From positions 53,841 to 117,840 of the forward strand of contig JAWUWD010000062.1 in the NCBI GenBank assembly GCA_034112085.1: 64,000 nucleotides of DNA, written 5' to 3'. A model generated the notes under the pieces. That model was not told where the DNA came from. It did not search any database and saw only the letters and a list, made by a program, of their open reading frames with translations. Both the position numbers and the translations under genes were made by a program. This document shows positions 45,811 to 53,940 of the stretch, one piece after another; position 1 is the stretch's first letter, and each line of letters begins with the position of its first letter. This DNA comes from JAWUWD01 sp034112085 (GTDB lineage Bacteria; Bacteroidota; Bacteroidia; Cytophagales; Cyclobacteriaceae).

Positions 45811-45846
45811 TTAAGCAGCCTTCATTTGCGCGAATGCCTGCTTTAA
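45811..45846. terminator. Hairpin between convergent uvrA and acyltransferase gene
   Basis: TTAAGCAG at 45811-45818 pairs with CTGCTTTAA at 45838-45846, with inner CATT/AATG pairing. No strong T run on the plus side, so it is a weak candidate. Confidence 0.35.
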
Positions 45847-45859
45847 CTAATACTAAGCC

Positions 45860-46777
45860 CTAAACAGAAGGCCCCGAAATAGCAGATAATGCCTCTCTCT
45901 CCTTCGCTCTCCGCTCAAATTCAGCTTTTGATCGTTTCCATCGCTTATGTGTCCATAGCCAGAATGCCGGTTCATTATTGATATTGTCTTCGAGTAATTT
46001 TGTGTGTGCTTCGGTGATCCCTCCCAATGGTAGCTCTTTTGGGTCTTCACAAATGAGCTTATACTCCATCTCATAATGACCACGCTTGAGTTTATGGATC
46101 ACCCCATAGATAACAGGAGTATTATTGTCACGAGCAAACTTCTCTGTCCCAAAATTCACAGGAGTTTCTTGATTCAGAAACTGCATCCAATAGGGTTTTT
46201 GTTTATATCTAGGGCATTGATCTGCTCCGAATATTACCGCGAGCCTTTCGTGATCTGGGTCTTTCATCATTTCCTGGACTTCAGGATATGTATTTAGCCA
46301 TAGACCATATTTACCTCTGCTTTCCATGATCTTGGTATTCATGAACTTATTGACAAGAGGTGTATAAAGACCAATAGGTCTATGAGGTATGTGCATCACA
46401 ACACTGACAGCTAGCAACTCCCAGTTGCCATAATGACCTCCCACCAAAGTCACATGCTGATTATTGTCAAAGTATTTTTGAACGAGCTCTGGATTACGAT
46501 GAGTAAACCGCTCATCAAGTTCTTTTTTAGAAATGGTAAAAGCTTTGATTGCCTCTACTGCCAAGTCACAGAAATGCCTAAAAAATTTCTTTTCTATTTT
46601 GAGTATTTCGGCTTTATTAAGGTTTGGAAATGACTTGCTCAAGTTGTTATGAACGACCTTTCTTCTGTATTTGAAAACATAATACATCAAGTAGTAGACT
46701 ACATCAGATATTCCATAGAGCATCCAAAAAGGGAGCTTGCTCAAAGGCATTAATATTAAATAATAAAAGATAGGCAT
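45860..46777 (-). CDS. Lysophospholipid/lipid A acyltransferase (LpxL/HtrB-like)
   Basis: 305 residues. The motif GGHYGNWELLAVSV is the HxxxxD/E-type catalytic block of LpxL/HtrB enzymes; FGADQCPRYKQKP and TPVNFGTEKFARDN are the further conserved blocks, and a hydrophobic N-terminal region (FYYLILMPLSKLPFWMLY) anchors it in the membrane. It adds a secondary acyl chain to lipid A. Convergent with uvrA. Confidence 0.9.
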   Translation of the reverse strand: MPIFYYLILMPLSKLPFWMLYGISDVVYYLMYYVFKYRRKVVHNNLSKSFPNLNKAEILKIEKKFFRHFCDLAVEAIKAFTISKKELDERFTHRNPELVQKYFDNNQHVTLVGGHYGNWELLAVSVVMHIPHRPIGLYTPLVNKFMNTKIMESRGKYGLWLNTYPEVQEMMKDPDHERLAVIFGADQCPRYKQKPYWMQFLNQETPVNFGTEKFARDNNTPVIYGVIHKLKRGHYEMEYKLICEDPKELPLGGITEAHTKLLEDNINNEPAFWLWTHKRWKRSKAEFERRAKEREALSAISGPSV

Positions 46778-46976
46778 ATCTGAAGATCGTTTAAAAGTAG
46801 ATTCTTCAAAAGTAGATTAATTAATTCAATAAATTATGAAGAGAGAAAATTGACAAGGTAGCATGGAGATGGTAATGATTTGTGAGAATCAAGATAAAGA
46901 AATATTCACCTTGAAGTAGGACGACTAACGAGAAGGTAAATAGTTTTAATACAGTTTAGAAGAGCTAAACTCTAAA

Positions 46977-47435
46977 TCAATTTTTTAATAAAATGTAGCC
47001 ATTTAATGATGTAGCAATGATTAACCAGGATAAATAGGGAAGTATTAGAAGGGTCTTGAATGTTAGTTCTGGCGAATAGAACAAAAGAAAGAACCCAATA
47101 ACTATTGTAAGTAGACTAATGATAAAAAGCCCACCTAAAACATTATGGTAGTAAAAAAATGCTGGATTCCAGCTAACATTCAGGGCCCATTGAAAGATGA
47201 ATAAGCCGATCAGAAAATTTTTATTTTCAACGACTGGCCATAAGTATGCCATGTAAATACTAAAGCAAATCATGATCGCTGTCCATGCTGCTCCAAATAC
47301 CCAACCAGCAGGTGTCCAAGGAGCCTTTGAAAGGGCTGTATACCAATCAGAAGGAACTCCTTTTCCTGAAAAAAAGGCCCCAATTGCAAGAGCCCCAAAA
47401 TTAATTGTCAAGAATATAATGAGTCGATAAATCAT
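46977..47435 (-). CDS. TspO/MBR-family tryptophan-rich membrane protein
   Basis: 152 residues with five transmembrane helices and the hallmark WYTALSKAPWTPAGWVFG near residue 35 and FQWALNVSWNPAFFYY in the third helix. TspO proteins bind porphyrins and affect stress responses. Divergent from the ECF sigma gene. Confidence 0.93.
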   Translation of the reverse strand: MIYRLIIFLTINFGALAIGAFFSGKGVPSDWYTALSKAPWTPAGWVFGAAWTAIMICFSIYMAYLWPVVENKNFLIGLFIFQWALNVSWNPAFFYYHNVLGGLFIISLLTIVIGFFLLFYSPELTFKTLLILPYLSWLIIATSLNGYILLKN

Positions 47436-47583
47436 TTTTTTAAATCCATGTTTCCTTTACCCAATAAAACACATTAGTATCAATTGTGCAAGCTAAGCTA
47501 AGTAGTTAATACCTGTTGGCTGCTATCAATTCACATATGCTTATCTTTAAGAGTGGGTGTGATAAAAAAACGTTAGATTCTTT

Positions 47584-47614
47584 TGTAACCATTCGCACAA
47601 CCCTAAGTATATAG
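47584..47614 (+). promoter_or_regulatory. Possible autoregulatory ECF-sigma promoter
   Basis: TGTAAC at 47584-47589 and TAAGTATATAG around 47604-47614, before the sigma gene. The layout resembles Bacteroidota ECF operon promoters with a TGTAAC-type -35; the match is by recollection only. Confidence 0.35.
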
Positions 47615-47644
47615 GTCCGAAAACAACAAGAAGTGAATCAATCA

Positions 47645-48184
47645 ATGACGGATGAACAACTAATGGAAGCTGTAAAGCAAGGTGATTTGGCTAAAGCCTC
47701 TACCCTGTTTGACCGATACCATAAGCACCTGTACAACTTTTTTGTGAAGGTTAGCTACGACAAAGAGTTAGGTCATGATTTGACACAAAATGTGTTTTTG
47801 CGCATGATCAAATTCAAGCATACTTATAAGTCAGAGGCTAAGTTCAAATCTTGGATATTTCAGATAGCTAGAAACATATATGCTGATCATTATCGAAACA
47901 CGAAAGTGATGACTAGTGATTATGATGATGTAGAAATGATAGGACAGAAGGTCGATGCGATAGATGTACAAATGGCAAATAATGAAAAGGAAAAGCTCCT
48001 TTATATCGCAATGTACAAGCTGGACCAAGAGCAGCGGGAGATATTACTGCTAAGCAAATTTGAAAAGATGAAGTACGAAGATATCGCAAAGGTGTATGAT
48101 ACTACTGTTGGAGCAGTCAAGGTGAAAGTGCACCGTGCGATCAATAAATTGAAAGAAAATTATTTGCAACTCGAAAAAATATAG
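47645..48184 (+). CDS. ECF-type RNA polymerase sigma factor
   Basis: About 179 residues. Region 2 contains YHKHLYNFFVKVSYDKELGHDLTQNVFLR and FKSWIFQIARNIYADHYR; region 4 contains LPxx-like YKLDQEQREILLLSKFEKMKYEDIA with GAVKVKVHRAINKLK. The ATG at 47645 is used; a GTG four codons earlier (47633) is also possible. It directs polymerase to envelope-related targets; the next gene is its likely regulator, two bases downstream. Confidence 0.9.
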   Translation: MTDEQLMEAVKQGDLAKASTLFDRYHKHLYNFFVKVSYDKELGHDLTQNVFLRMIKFKHTYKSEAKFKSWIFQIARNIYADHYRNTKVMTSDYDDVEMIGQKVDAIDVQMANNEKEKLLYIAMYKLDQEQREILLLSKFEKMKYEDIAKVYDTTVGAVKVKVHRAINKLKENYLQLEKI

Positions 48185-48186
48185 AA

Positions 48187-48969
48187 ATGGAGGAAAGCAA
48201 AATGAAAGAATTGATGATAGATTACCTAGAGGGTAACTTGACGGGAGAACTTAATGAATTTGTGGCCAAGCATATTGAAAAGGACGAGATGTGGCAAAGT
48301 GAGGTCGAAAAATTAAAAGAACTTATAGAACTCATGGGGAATAGTAAGGAACTAAGTCCAGACCCTTCTATGAAAGATGAATTTGAGCAAATGTTGGCAG
48401 CAGAGATGAAGGCAGCACCAGAGATGCCCGCAACAAAGACGATTTATTGGAATAGCCCAAAAATGTGGATGCAAATAGCTGCATCAATCACTATTCTTAC
48501 CTTGGGTGTACTGGTAGGTTCGAAATTAACCTCTTCTACAGAACAAGATGAACTGATGGCTCTTCGCCAGGAAATGGAAGCGACTAAAAGCTTGGTGTTA
48601 GCTTCACTGCAGAATCAGTCAGCAAGTTCTAGAATCAATGCGGTGAATGTCAGCTATCAGATGTCAGGGATGGATGACGAAATCGTAGATGCTTTGATCC
48701 AAACGATGAATACTGATGATAACGCCAATGTAAGATTGGCCGCTGTGGATGCGCTGAGTGAATTCTCAGACGAAGAAAAAGTTAGAAAAGCACTCATAGA
48801 TGGTCTCTCAACGCAAGATAAGGCAGTGGTGCAAATAGCGCTCATCAACTTGATGGTAAGACTCAAAGAGGATAGAGCAATAGAACCATTGAAGAAGATA
48901 ATAGAAGATAATAATTCGATAGAAACGGTAAAAGATGAGGCCCATTTTGGGGTATTCAAGCTATCGTAA
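48187..48969 (+). CDS. Anti-sigma-factor-like membrane protein with HEAT-like repeats
   Basis: 260 residues. Residues 1-60 (LMIDYLEGNLTGELNEFVAKHI) form the helical cytoplasmic anti-sigma-like part with no HxxxCxxC zinc motif. One transmembrane helix at about residues 98-115 (IAASITILTLGVLVGSKL). After a coiled segment, residues 155-255 contain HEAT-like repeats: VRLAAVDALSEFSDEEKVRKAL and VVQIALINLMVRLKEDRAIEPL. The position after the sigma factor and the topology suggest it holds the sigma factor at the membrane and senses something outside with its repeats. Confidence 0.72.
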   Translation: MEESKMKELMIDYLEGNLTGELNEFVAKHIEKDEMWQSEVEKLKELIELMGNSKELSPDPSMKDEFEQMLAAEMKAAPEMPATKTIYWNSPKMWMQIAASITILTLGVLVGSKLTSSTEQDELMALRQEMEATKSLVLASLQNQSASSRINAVNVSYQMSGMDDEIVDALIQTMNTDDNANVRLAAVDALSEFSDEEKVRKALIDGLSTQDKAVVQIALINLMVRLKEDRAIEPLKKIIEDNNSIETVKDEAHFGVFKLS

Positions 48970-49040
48970 AAACAATAACTCGAGTAACAACAACCTATAG
49001 GACAACTCAAAATAAATAGAACTCAAAAAATTAAGAACAG

Positions 49041-49823
49041 ATGAAAAAGATGAAACTAATAGGACTAATGACATTGCTTGCGGTATTCAGTTTGAATATT
49101 TCAAAAGCTCAATCAAACGAATATAAACTAGACATGAGCTCAGGTAAGCTCATAGTAAAAGACATCAACGAAGTGGAGTTTGAAGGCCACACTGGAAATG
49201 GTGTAATAATTAAGAGAAGAGGACAAGATCATGAAACTTCAGAGCGCGCCAAAGGACTTAAGCTGATCAATGGACTTGGGTTAACGGATAACACTGGCAT
49301 AGGTCTTAATGCAGAAAAGAAAGGCGATGGGACTGTCCTTACTCAAATCTCAAGCAATGGAGATGGTGAATATGTAGTGCTAGTACCAAAAGGAGTCACT
49401 ATTGTCTATGAACACTCTTCACCTCACGGTGATGATGTCTTGCTGAGAAACATCACAGGAGAGATTGAAGTAACAACAAATCATAGCGGAGTGAAGCTGG
49501 ATAATGTAACTGGACCAATGTCGATCAGTACTGTCCACGGAGATATTGAAGGAAACTTTGGAGGGGTTAATCAATCCGGTCCCATATCTATTGTTTCTTC
49601 ACATGGAGATATTGACTTGGCCTTGCCTACGGCAACTAAAGCGGATTTTAGGATCAGCACGGGTTGGGGAGAAATCTACTCGGACCTTGATATTAAAGTT
49701 GATGCCAATCAAGGCAGTATGAAACAATATGGTGCTAATAAAGTAGTCGGTAAACTCAATGGTGGCGGAGTAAGCTTCGAGGTCAAATCTTCACACGGTA
49801 GCATCTACTTAAGGAAGAAGTAA
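49041..49823 (+). CDS. Secreted DUF4097-like beta-strand repeat protein
   Basis: 260 residues. Signal peptide MKKMKLIGLMTLLAVFSLNI cut near SKA. The rest is repeating short strands rich in Gly/Asp/Ser (GEIEVTTNHSGVKLDNVTG, DIEGNFGG, SHGDIDLALP, SSHGSIYLRKK), typical of the DUF4097/putative adhesin beta-helix fold. Co-oriented with the sigma cassette and 71 bases after the anti-sigma-like gene. Likely an envelope protein regulated by the sigma factor. Confidence 0.75.
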   Translation: MKKMKLIGLMTLLAVFSLNISKAQSNEYKLDMSSGKLIVKDINEVEFEGHTGNGVIIKRRGQDHETSERAKGLKLINGLGLTDNTGIGLNAEKKGDGTVLTQISSNGDGEYVVLVPKGVTIVYEHSSPHGDDVLLRNITGEIEVTTNHSGVKLDNVTGPMSISTVHGDIEGNFGGVNQSGPISIVSSHGDIDLALPTATKADFRISTGWGEIYSDLDIKVDANQGSMKQYGANKVVGKLNGGGVSFEVKSSHGSIYLRKK

Positions 49824-49832
49824 AATAAAGTG

Positions 49833-49867
49833 AGCTGTCATTCCAATCTTGATTTGGAATGGCAGCT
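49833..49867 (+). terminator. Strong hairpin between the two beta-strand genes
   Basis: AGCTGTCATTCCAA pairs with TTGGAATGGCAGCT, 14 pairs with one G-U. No T run follows, so it may be an attenuator or an RNA-stabilising element between the two cistrons. Confidence 0.45.
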
Positions 49868-49914
49868 TGTTATTTGAAAATACTCAATCAACAATAACAC
49901 AAAACTCAACAATC

Positions 49915-50655
49915 ATGAAAAGATTAATTTGCCTCATAGCTGTGGCTTACTGGGTAAACCTTGCTCAAGCTCAAACAAAATTAGAAAAAGTAGTGCCTGT
50001 TAAGTCTGGTGAAAATGTCAATATGGACTTCACTTGGCCAGAGCTGATCTCTATCAAGACTTGGGATAGAGATGAAATAAAATTGGTGGCATCTGTAGAC
50101 ATCAACAAAGGTCAAAACAACGATGCTTTCATCTTTGAGGTCAATAACAATTCTTCCGGAATTACGATTGCTTCACTGATCAAAGGTTACAAAGGATTAC
50201 CCAAGAAGATCATGATCATGCAAGGAGGACAAGAATACTTCTTTGATACGGATGATACCAAGAGTCCAGAAGTTAGAAAGTTCAAAAAAGAACATCCTGG
50301 AAGTTATGAATACATGAATTATGGAGTGATTACGGAGATTACTTTAGAGGTATGGGTGCCGAAAAGTATCAAAATGGATATCTATAGTAAGTTTGGATTG
50401 ATAGAAGTGTCAGATTTTACGGGTGACATGAAGATCCACTCAAAGTTTGGAGGAGTTGATGTCAGCAGCGCTGGAAATACGGCCATCAAAGCAGGAACAA
50501 GGTTTGGTGAGAAATACACCAATCTTGATAGTCCAATGGAATCAATTGCCTTAGGCAATAGTCCTGGAAAATGGGACTGGGTTATGCTTGGAAATGGCAA
50601 CCCTAAACAAGAAGTGAAATCGGACTTTGGCAATGTGTATTTGAGGAAACAATAA
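49915..50655 (+). CDS. Secreted DUF4097-like protein, paralogue of the upstream gene
   Basis: About 246 residues. The start is ATG at 49915, giving the signal peptide MKRLICLIAVAYWVNLAQA; upstream in-frame TTG codons lie inside the hairpin region. The mature part is beta-rich (SKFGLIEVSDFTGDMKIHSKFGG, FGNVYLRKQ) and ends in the same YLRK motif as its upstream neighbour. Probably a member of the same envelope stress regulon. Confidence 0.75.
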   Translation: MKRLICLIAVAYWVNLAQAQTKLEKVVPVKSGENVNMDFTWPELISIKTWDRDEIKLVASVDINKGQNNDAFIFEVNNNSSGITIASLIKGYKGLPKKIMIMQGGQEYFFDTDDTKSPEVRKFKKEHPGSYEYMNYGVITEITLEVWVPKSIKMDIYSKFGLIEVSDFTGDMKIHSKFGGVDVSSAGNTAIKAGTRFGEKYTNLDSPMESIALGNSPGKWDWVMLGNGNPKQEVKSDFGNVYLRKQ

Positions 50656-50673
50656 GTAATTAAGTTGTACGTC

Positions 50674-50693
50674 ATTCCTGCGCAGGCAGGAAT
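50674..50693. repeat. REP-like palindrome
   Basis: ATTCCTGC, loop GCAG, GCAGGAAT, flanked by GTC and CTCCC. This GTCATTCCTGCGCAGGCAGG form is a dispersed repeat recalled from other Bacteroidota genomes and sits between convergent genes, where it could also help terminate transcription. Confidence 0.5.
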
Positions 50694-50735
50694 CTCCCAA
50701 GCAAACATAATTACTCGTTTATATCTTAATGCATA

Positions 50736-51590
50736 TCAAAACCCATACTCTTTATAGTCTCCAGTGAACTCCTCTTCAGCGAAGGTTGGATTGATCACCA
50801 CTTCCGAGTATTCATACAATTCATACAACCCCTTGTCATCATGGACTTCCATTTTGACAGGGGTTAGCTTGTTCAGATCGATTAGTAAGTTCATTTTTGG
50901 ACAATAGCCATTAGGTATTTTGATTATTTGACCGGCCTTCACATCATCATAGTCTCTTACATCGGAGTTGATCTCTACAATCATATGCTCACTTAGTTTG
51001 TTTCTGATCGCGATGTCTTCTACAGACTCGTCCCCTACTACTTGATATTCTATGTATTCGAATTTCGGATTATTGAGAGAAATGGAGTAACAATCGACCC
51101 CTTCATGAGTGGTAATTCCATTGTAGGTTATTATCTGATCGATCACATCATAGTTAGCTTTACATTGTTGGTCCAATATAGACACCACATGATCAAAACC
51201 AGATTGGAAAATCGTATGGTGCTGGTCATTTCTCATAATGCCATCACTTGGATTTAGTTTAAGGTTGATCCAAGGAAACCCATTCGGATTGACCAAGGCC
51301 TTGTTGTTGTCACCTTCAACATAAAGGATTTCCACGCCTTTTTTAGGAGATAACTGTTCGATGTACACCTTGAAAGGCATCTTTTCCATTTTGGTAAAAG
51401 AAGACTGTTTGACCATTTTGCCATCGATGCGTTCTTGCTTCTTCATGACATAGGTTAGGGATGATATTTCTGATGATTTTTGAAACATCAATTGTGCTAT
51501 AGAATAGCCAGATTGCTTTTGTTGAGCACTGCTGAGCCCACCAACTGCAGTGAGTAATAGAACGAGAAATAGTGTTTTGTAATCTTTCAT
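50736..51590 (-). CDS. Secreted DUF1571-family protein with embedded LysM domain
   Basis: 284 residues. Signal peptide residues 1-22. The DUF1571-like beta fold covers residues 30-180 (MKKQERIDGKMV, PFKVYIEQLSPKKGVEILY) and resumes at 228-284 (LLIDLNKLTPVKMEVHDDKG). Between them, residues 182-226 read as a LysM module (YQVVGDESVEDIAIRNKLS, AGQIIKIPNGY). The LysM part would bind peptidoglycan. An unusual insertion in this family as far as I know. Confidence 0.72.
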   Translation of the reverse strand: MKDYKTLFLVLLLTAVGGLSSAQQKQSGYSIAQLMFQKSSEISSLTYVMKKQERIDGKMVKQSSFTKMEKMPFKVYIEQLSPKKGVEILYVEGDNNKALVNPNGFPWINLKLNPSDGIMRNDQHHTIFQSGFDHVVSILDQQCKANYDVIDQIITYNGITTHEGVDCYSISLNNPKFEYIEYQVVGDESVEDIAIRNKLSEHMIVEINSDVRDYDDVKAGQIIKIPNGYCPKMNLLIDLNKLTPVKMEVHDDKGLYELYEYSEVVINPTFAEEEFTGDYKEYGF

Positions 51591-51666
51591 ATTGTCAATG
51601 ACAAATAAAGAATTAAAATGTAACCATTACTCGTGTTTAGAGACATTTATTCTGTGAATACATTCT

Positions 51667-51674
51667 TATCTTTG
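51667..51674 (+). promoter_or_regulatory. -7 element TATCTTTG of the hydrolase gene
   Basis: Matches TAnnTTTG, and ends three bases before the ATG at 51678. This position argues against the upstream in-frame start at 51633. Confidence 0.45.
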
Positions 51675-51677
51675 GGC

Positions 51678-52433
51678 ATGAATTTATTCCATAGAGAAAT
51701 AGGAGAAGGCTCACCCATCGTAATACTACACGGGCTATTCGGGTCGTCTGATAACTGGTTATCAATAGCCAAAGTGCTTTCTGAAACCCATAAAGTTTAT
51801 ACAGTCGATCAACGCAATCACGGACAGTCTCCCCACTCGGATGAATTCAACTATCCAATGATGGCGGATGACTTGAAGGGTTTCATTGAAGAGCATCAAA
51901 TTGTAAACCCAATTATCATAGGTCACTCTATGGGAGGAAAGGTAGCCATGCAGTTCGCGGTGAACAATCCAGCCATGTTAGAAAAGTTGATTATAGTAGA
52001 TATAGGGCCAAAAGCATATCCTGTCCATCATGACAGGATATTGGAAGGACTTTGCGCGCTTCCAATGGCAGATTTGAAATCCAGAGGCGATGCAGATAAG
52101 CATCTAGCGGAGTACGTTTCTGATATGGGCACTAGGCAATTTTTACTCAAAAATATTGGAAGGAATTCAGAGGGTTTTTTCTGGAAAATTAATCTTTCCG
52201 TCATCCGTGACAATATTGAGATCATCGGTCATGGGCTGCAAGGTGACACATTTGACAAACCTACATTTTTCATCAATGGCAAAAATTCCAATTATATAGT
52301 CAAGGGTGATCAAGCATTAATTGAAGAGCATTTTCCGAATGTTGAATTCAGTACTATAGAAAATGCAGGTCACTGGGTTCATGCCGAGCAACCTGCTGAT
52401 TTCCTAAAGGTAGTTATGGAGTTTATAGATTAG
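51678..52433 (+). CDS. Alpha/beta hydrolase (YbfF-type esterase)
   Basis: 251 residues. Oxyanion block IVILHGLFGSSDNWL, nucleophile elbow GHSMGGKVAMQ (Ser), acid region FFINGKNSNYIV and catalytic histidine in ENAGHWVHAEQP. The ATG at 51678 is chosen because it follows a promoter-like element and gives an N terminus (NLFHREIGEGSPIVI) that matches the fold. Probably a carboxylic esterase. Convergent with tpx, three bases apart. Confidence 0.9.
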   Translation: MNLFHREIGEGSPIVILHGLFGSSDNWLSIAKVLSETHKVYTVDQRNHGQSPHSDEFNYPMMADDLKGFIEEHQIVNPIIIGHSMGGKVAMQFAVNNPAMLEKLIIVDIGPKAYPVHHDRILEGLCALPMADLKSRGDADKHLAEYVSDMGTRQFLLKNIGRNSEGFFWKINLSVIRDNIEIIGHGLQGDTFDKPTFFINGKNSNYIVKGDQALIEEHFPNVEFSTIENAGHWVHAEQPADFLKVVMEFID

Positions 52434-52436
52434 AAT

Positions 52437-52934
52437 CTATAAGGCAGCTAGTGCCGCTTCATAGTTAGGCTCATCCACCGTTTCGGGCACTAATTCTGTG
52501 TGTTTGACAATACCATTTTCATCAAGTACGACAATCGATCTTGCGCAAAGCGTATTCAGCGGGCCATCGACTATCTTGACTCCATAGTTCTCAGCAAACT
52601 CTGGGTTGCGAAACCCAGAAGCCATTACTACGTTTTCGATGCCTTCTGCTCCGCAAAATCTAGCTTGAGCAAATGGTAAATCTTGAGAGATACACATTAC
52701 TGTAGTGTTTTCAAGAGATGCCGCTGATTTATTGAATGTTCTTACCGAAGTAGCACACGTACCAGTATCTACGCTAGGAAAGATATTCAGAATCACTTTT
52801 TTTCCTTTGAAGTCTGCAAGCGTTGCAGCAGAAAGATCAAGTTTAGTTAAGGTAAAGTCAGAGGCAGAACTTCCTACTTCTGGAAGGTTACCGTTGGTGT
52901 TGATTGGATTCCCTTTTAGTGTTATTTGAGCCAT
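52437..52934 (-). CDS. tpx: Thiol peroxidase Tpx
   Basis: 165 residues. Peroxidatic cysteine in DTGTCATSVRTFNK and resolving cysteine in ARFCGAEGIENV, the atypical 2-Cys pattern of Tpx. MAQITLKGNPINTNGNLPE is the family N terminus, so the ATG at 52934 is preferred to an upstream frame that would add 26 unrelated residues. Reduces hydroperoxides using thioredoxin. Confidence 0.95.
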   Translation of the reverse strand: MAQITLKGNPINTNGNLPEVGSSASDFTLTKLDLSAATLADFKGKKVILNIFPSVDTGTCATSVRTFNKSAASLENTTVMCISQDLPFAQARFCGAEGIENVVMASGFRNPEFAENYGVKIVDGPLNTLCARSIVVLDENGIVKHTELVPETVDEPNYEAALAAL

Positions 52935-53029
52935 TTTATTAAATTTTTGTTTATTGATGGTGATTAGAATAAATGTAACATCTAAATGTTGAAATAATAA
53001 AAATAGTTTCAAAAACCATTAATTAGCTT

Positions 53030-53037
53030 GACCTTTG
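53030..53037 (+). promoter_or_regulatory. -7-like element GACCTTTG of the methylase gene
   Basis: One mismatch to TAnnTTTG (GA for TA). It ends five bases before the ATG at 53043. Confidence 0.3.
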
Positions 53038-53042
53038 GAACT

Positions 53043-53786
53043 ATGACAAAGTCACCGACACTATTCTTAATACCCAATGTAATTGCAGTTGATACAGCCA
53101 ATGATGTGATCGCTCCTCAAGTTCGTGAGGTGATTCAAAACACTGACTATTATCTAGTAGAAGATATTCGAACGGCTCGTAGGTATATAAGTAGTTTGAA
53201 AACAGGAAGAGTAATCGAAGAGATGCACTTTGAAGTGCTCAATAAGAAAACCAAGCCTGATGAACTAAGGGCTTTCTTTGCCCCAATGAAAAAGGGGAAA
53301 AATATTGGCATTATCTCGGAATCTGGTTGCCCAGGGGTAGCGGATCCAGGTGCTCTTGCGGTGGAATACGCTCATCAGCAAAATTTGAAAGTGACTCCAT
53401 TGGTAGGGCCATCGTCTATTTTGATGGCATTGATGGCGTCTGGAATGAATGGACAAAAATTCTGTTTTCATGGATATATTCCAATTGACAGGATTGAAGG
53501 TGCTAAAGTTATCAAGGAACTTGAGTTAGAATCTCGAAAGAAAAATCAAACACAGATTTTCATAGAAACACCATTTCGAAATAATCAACTACTTTCGACT
53601 ATGGTAGATACATTGCATGGAGAAACCAGACTGTGTGTGGCTAAGGATATCTCAGGTAAAGAAGAGTTTATCAAAACGAAGCCGGTGTACAGATGGAAGA
53701 AGGAGAAGCCAGAGTTGCACAAGACACCCACTATTTTTCTAATTCATTCGGAAGCAGGGATCAACAATAAGAAGTCAAGAAAGTAA
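53043..53786 (+). CDS. RsmI-like tetrapyrrole-methylase-fold methyltransferase
   Basis: About 247 residues. Starts TLFLIPNVIA and has VEDIRTARRYIS, the tightly conserved GIISESGCPGVADPGA, and VTPLVGPSSILMALMASGMNG, all from the TP-methylase fold; FIETPFRNNQLL resembles RsmI. In Bacteroidota this shorter paralogue often exists beside RsmI, which methylates 16S rRNA C1402; whether this one does the same is not certain. ATG at 53043 preferred to a TTG five codons earlier. Confidence 0.82.
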   Translation: MTKSPTLFLIPNVIAVDTANDVIAPQVREVIQNTDYYLVEDIRTARRYISSLKTGRVIEEMHFEVLNKKTKPDELRAFFAPMKKGKNIGIISESGCPGVADPGALAVEYAHQQNLKVTPLVGPSSILMALMASGMNGQKFCFHGYIPIDRIEGAKVIKELELESRKKNQTQIFIETPFRNNQLLSTMVDTLHGETRLCVAKDISGKEEFIKTKPVYRWKKEKPELHKTPTIFLIHSEAGINNKKSRK

Positions 53787-53868
53787 TATCAGACAGCGTC
53801 AAGATGACGGCTGCGTTACATCATGTTGACTATATTTATAATACATTTCTTTTTAGTGTAAATAAGTA

Positions 53869-53876
53869 TAAATTTG
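53869..53876 (+). promoter_or_regulatory. -7 element TAAATTTG of metK
   Basis: Matches TAnnTTTG and leaves a leader of about 60 bases that contains a small GTCTC-GTA-GAGAC hairpin before the metK ATG. No known SAM riboswitch was recognised. Confidence 0.35.
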
Positions 53877-53940
53877 CCGCCTTACAATTATGTTTTATAA
53901 CCGTCTCGTAGAGACATTATAGTATTCAAACACTAGATAT

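Noticed and set aside
52935..53012. 26-residue N-terminal extension of tpx
   Set aside because: Not family-like; the MAQITLKG start fits Tpx.
53877..53940. SAM riboswitch upstream of metK
   Set aside because: Only a small hairpin was seen; no recognised riboswitch core.
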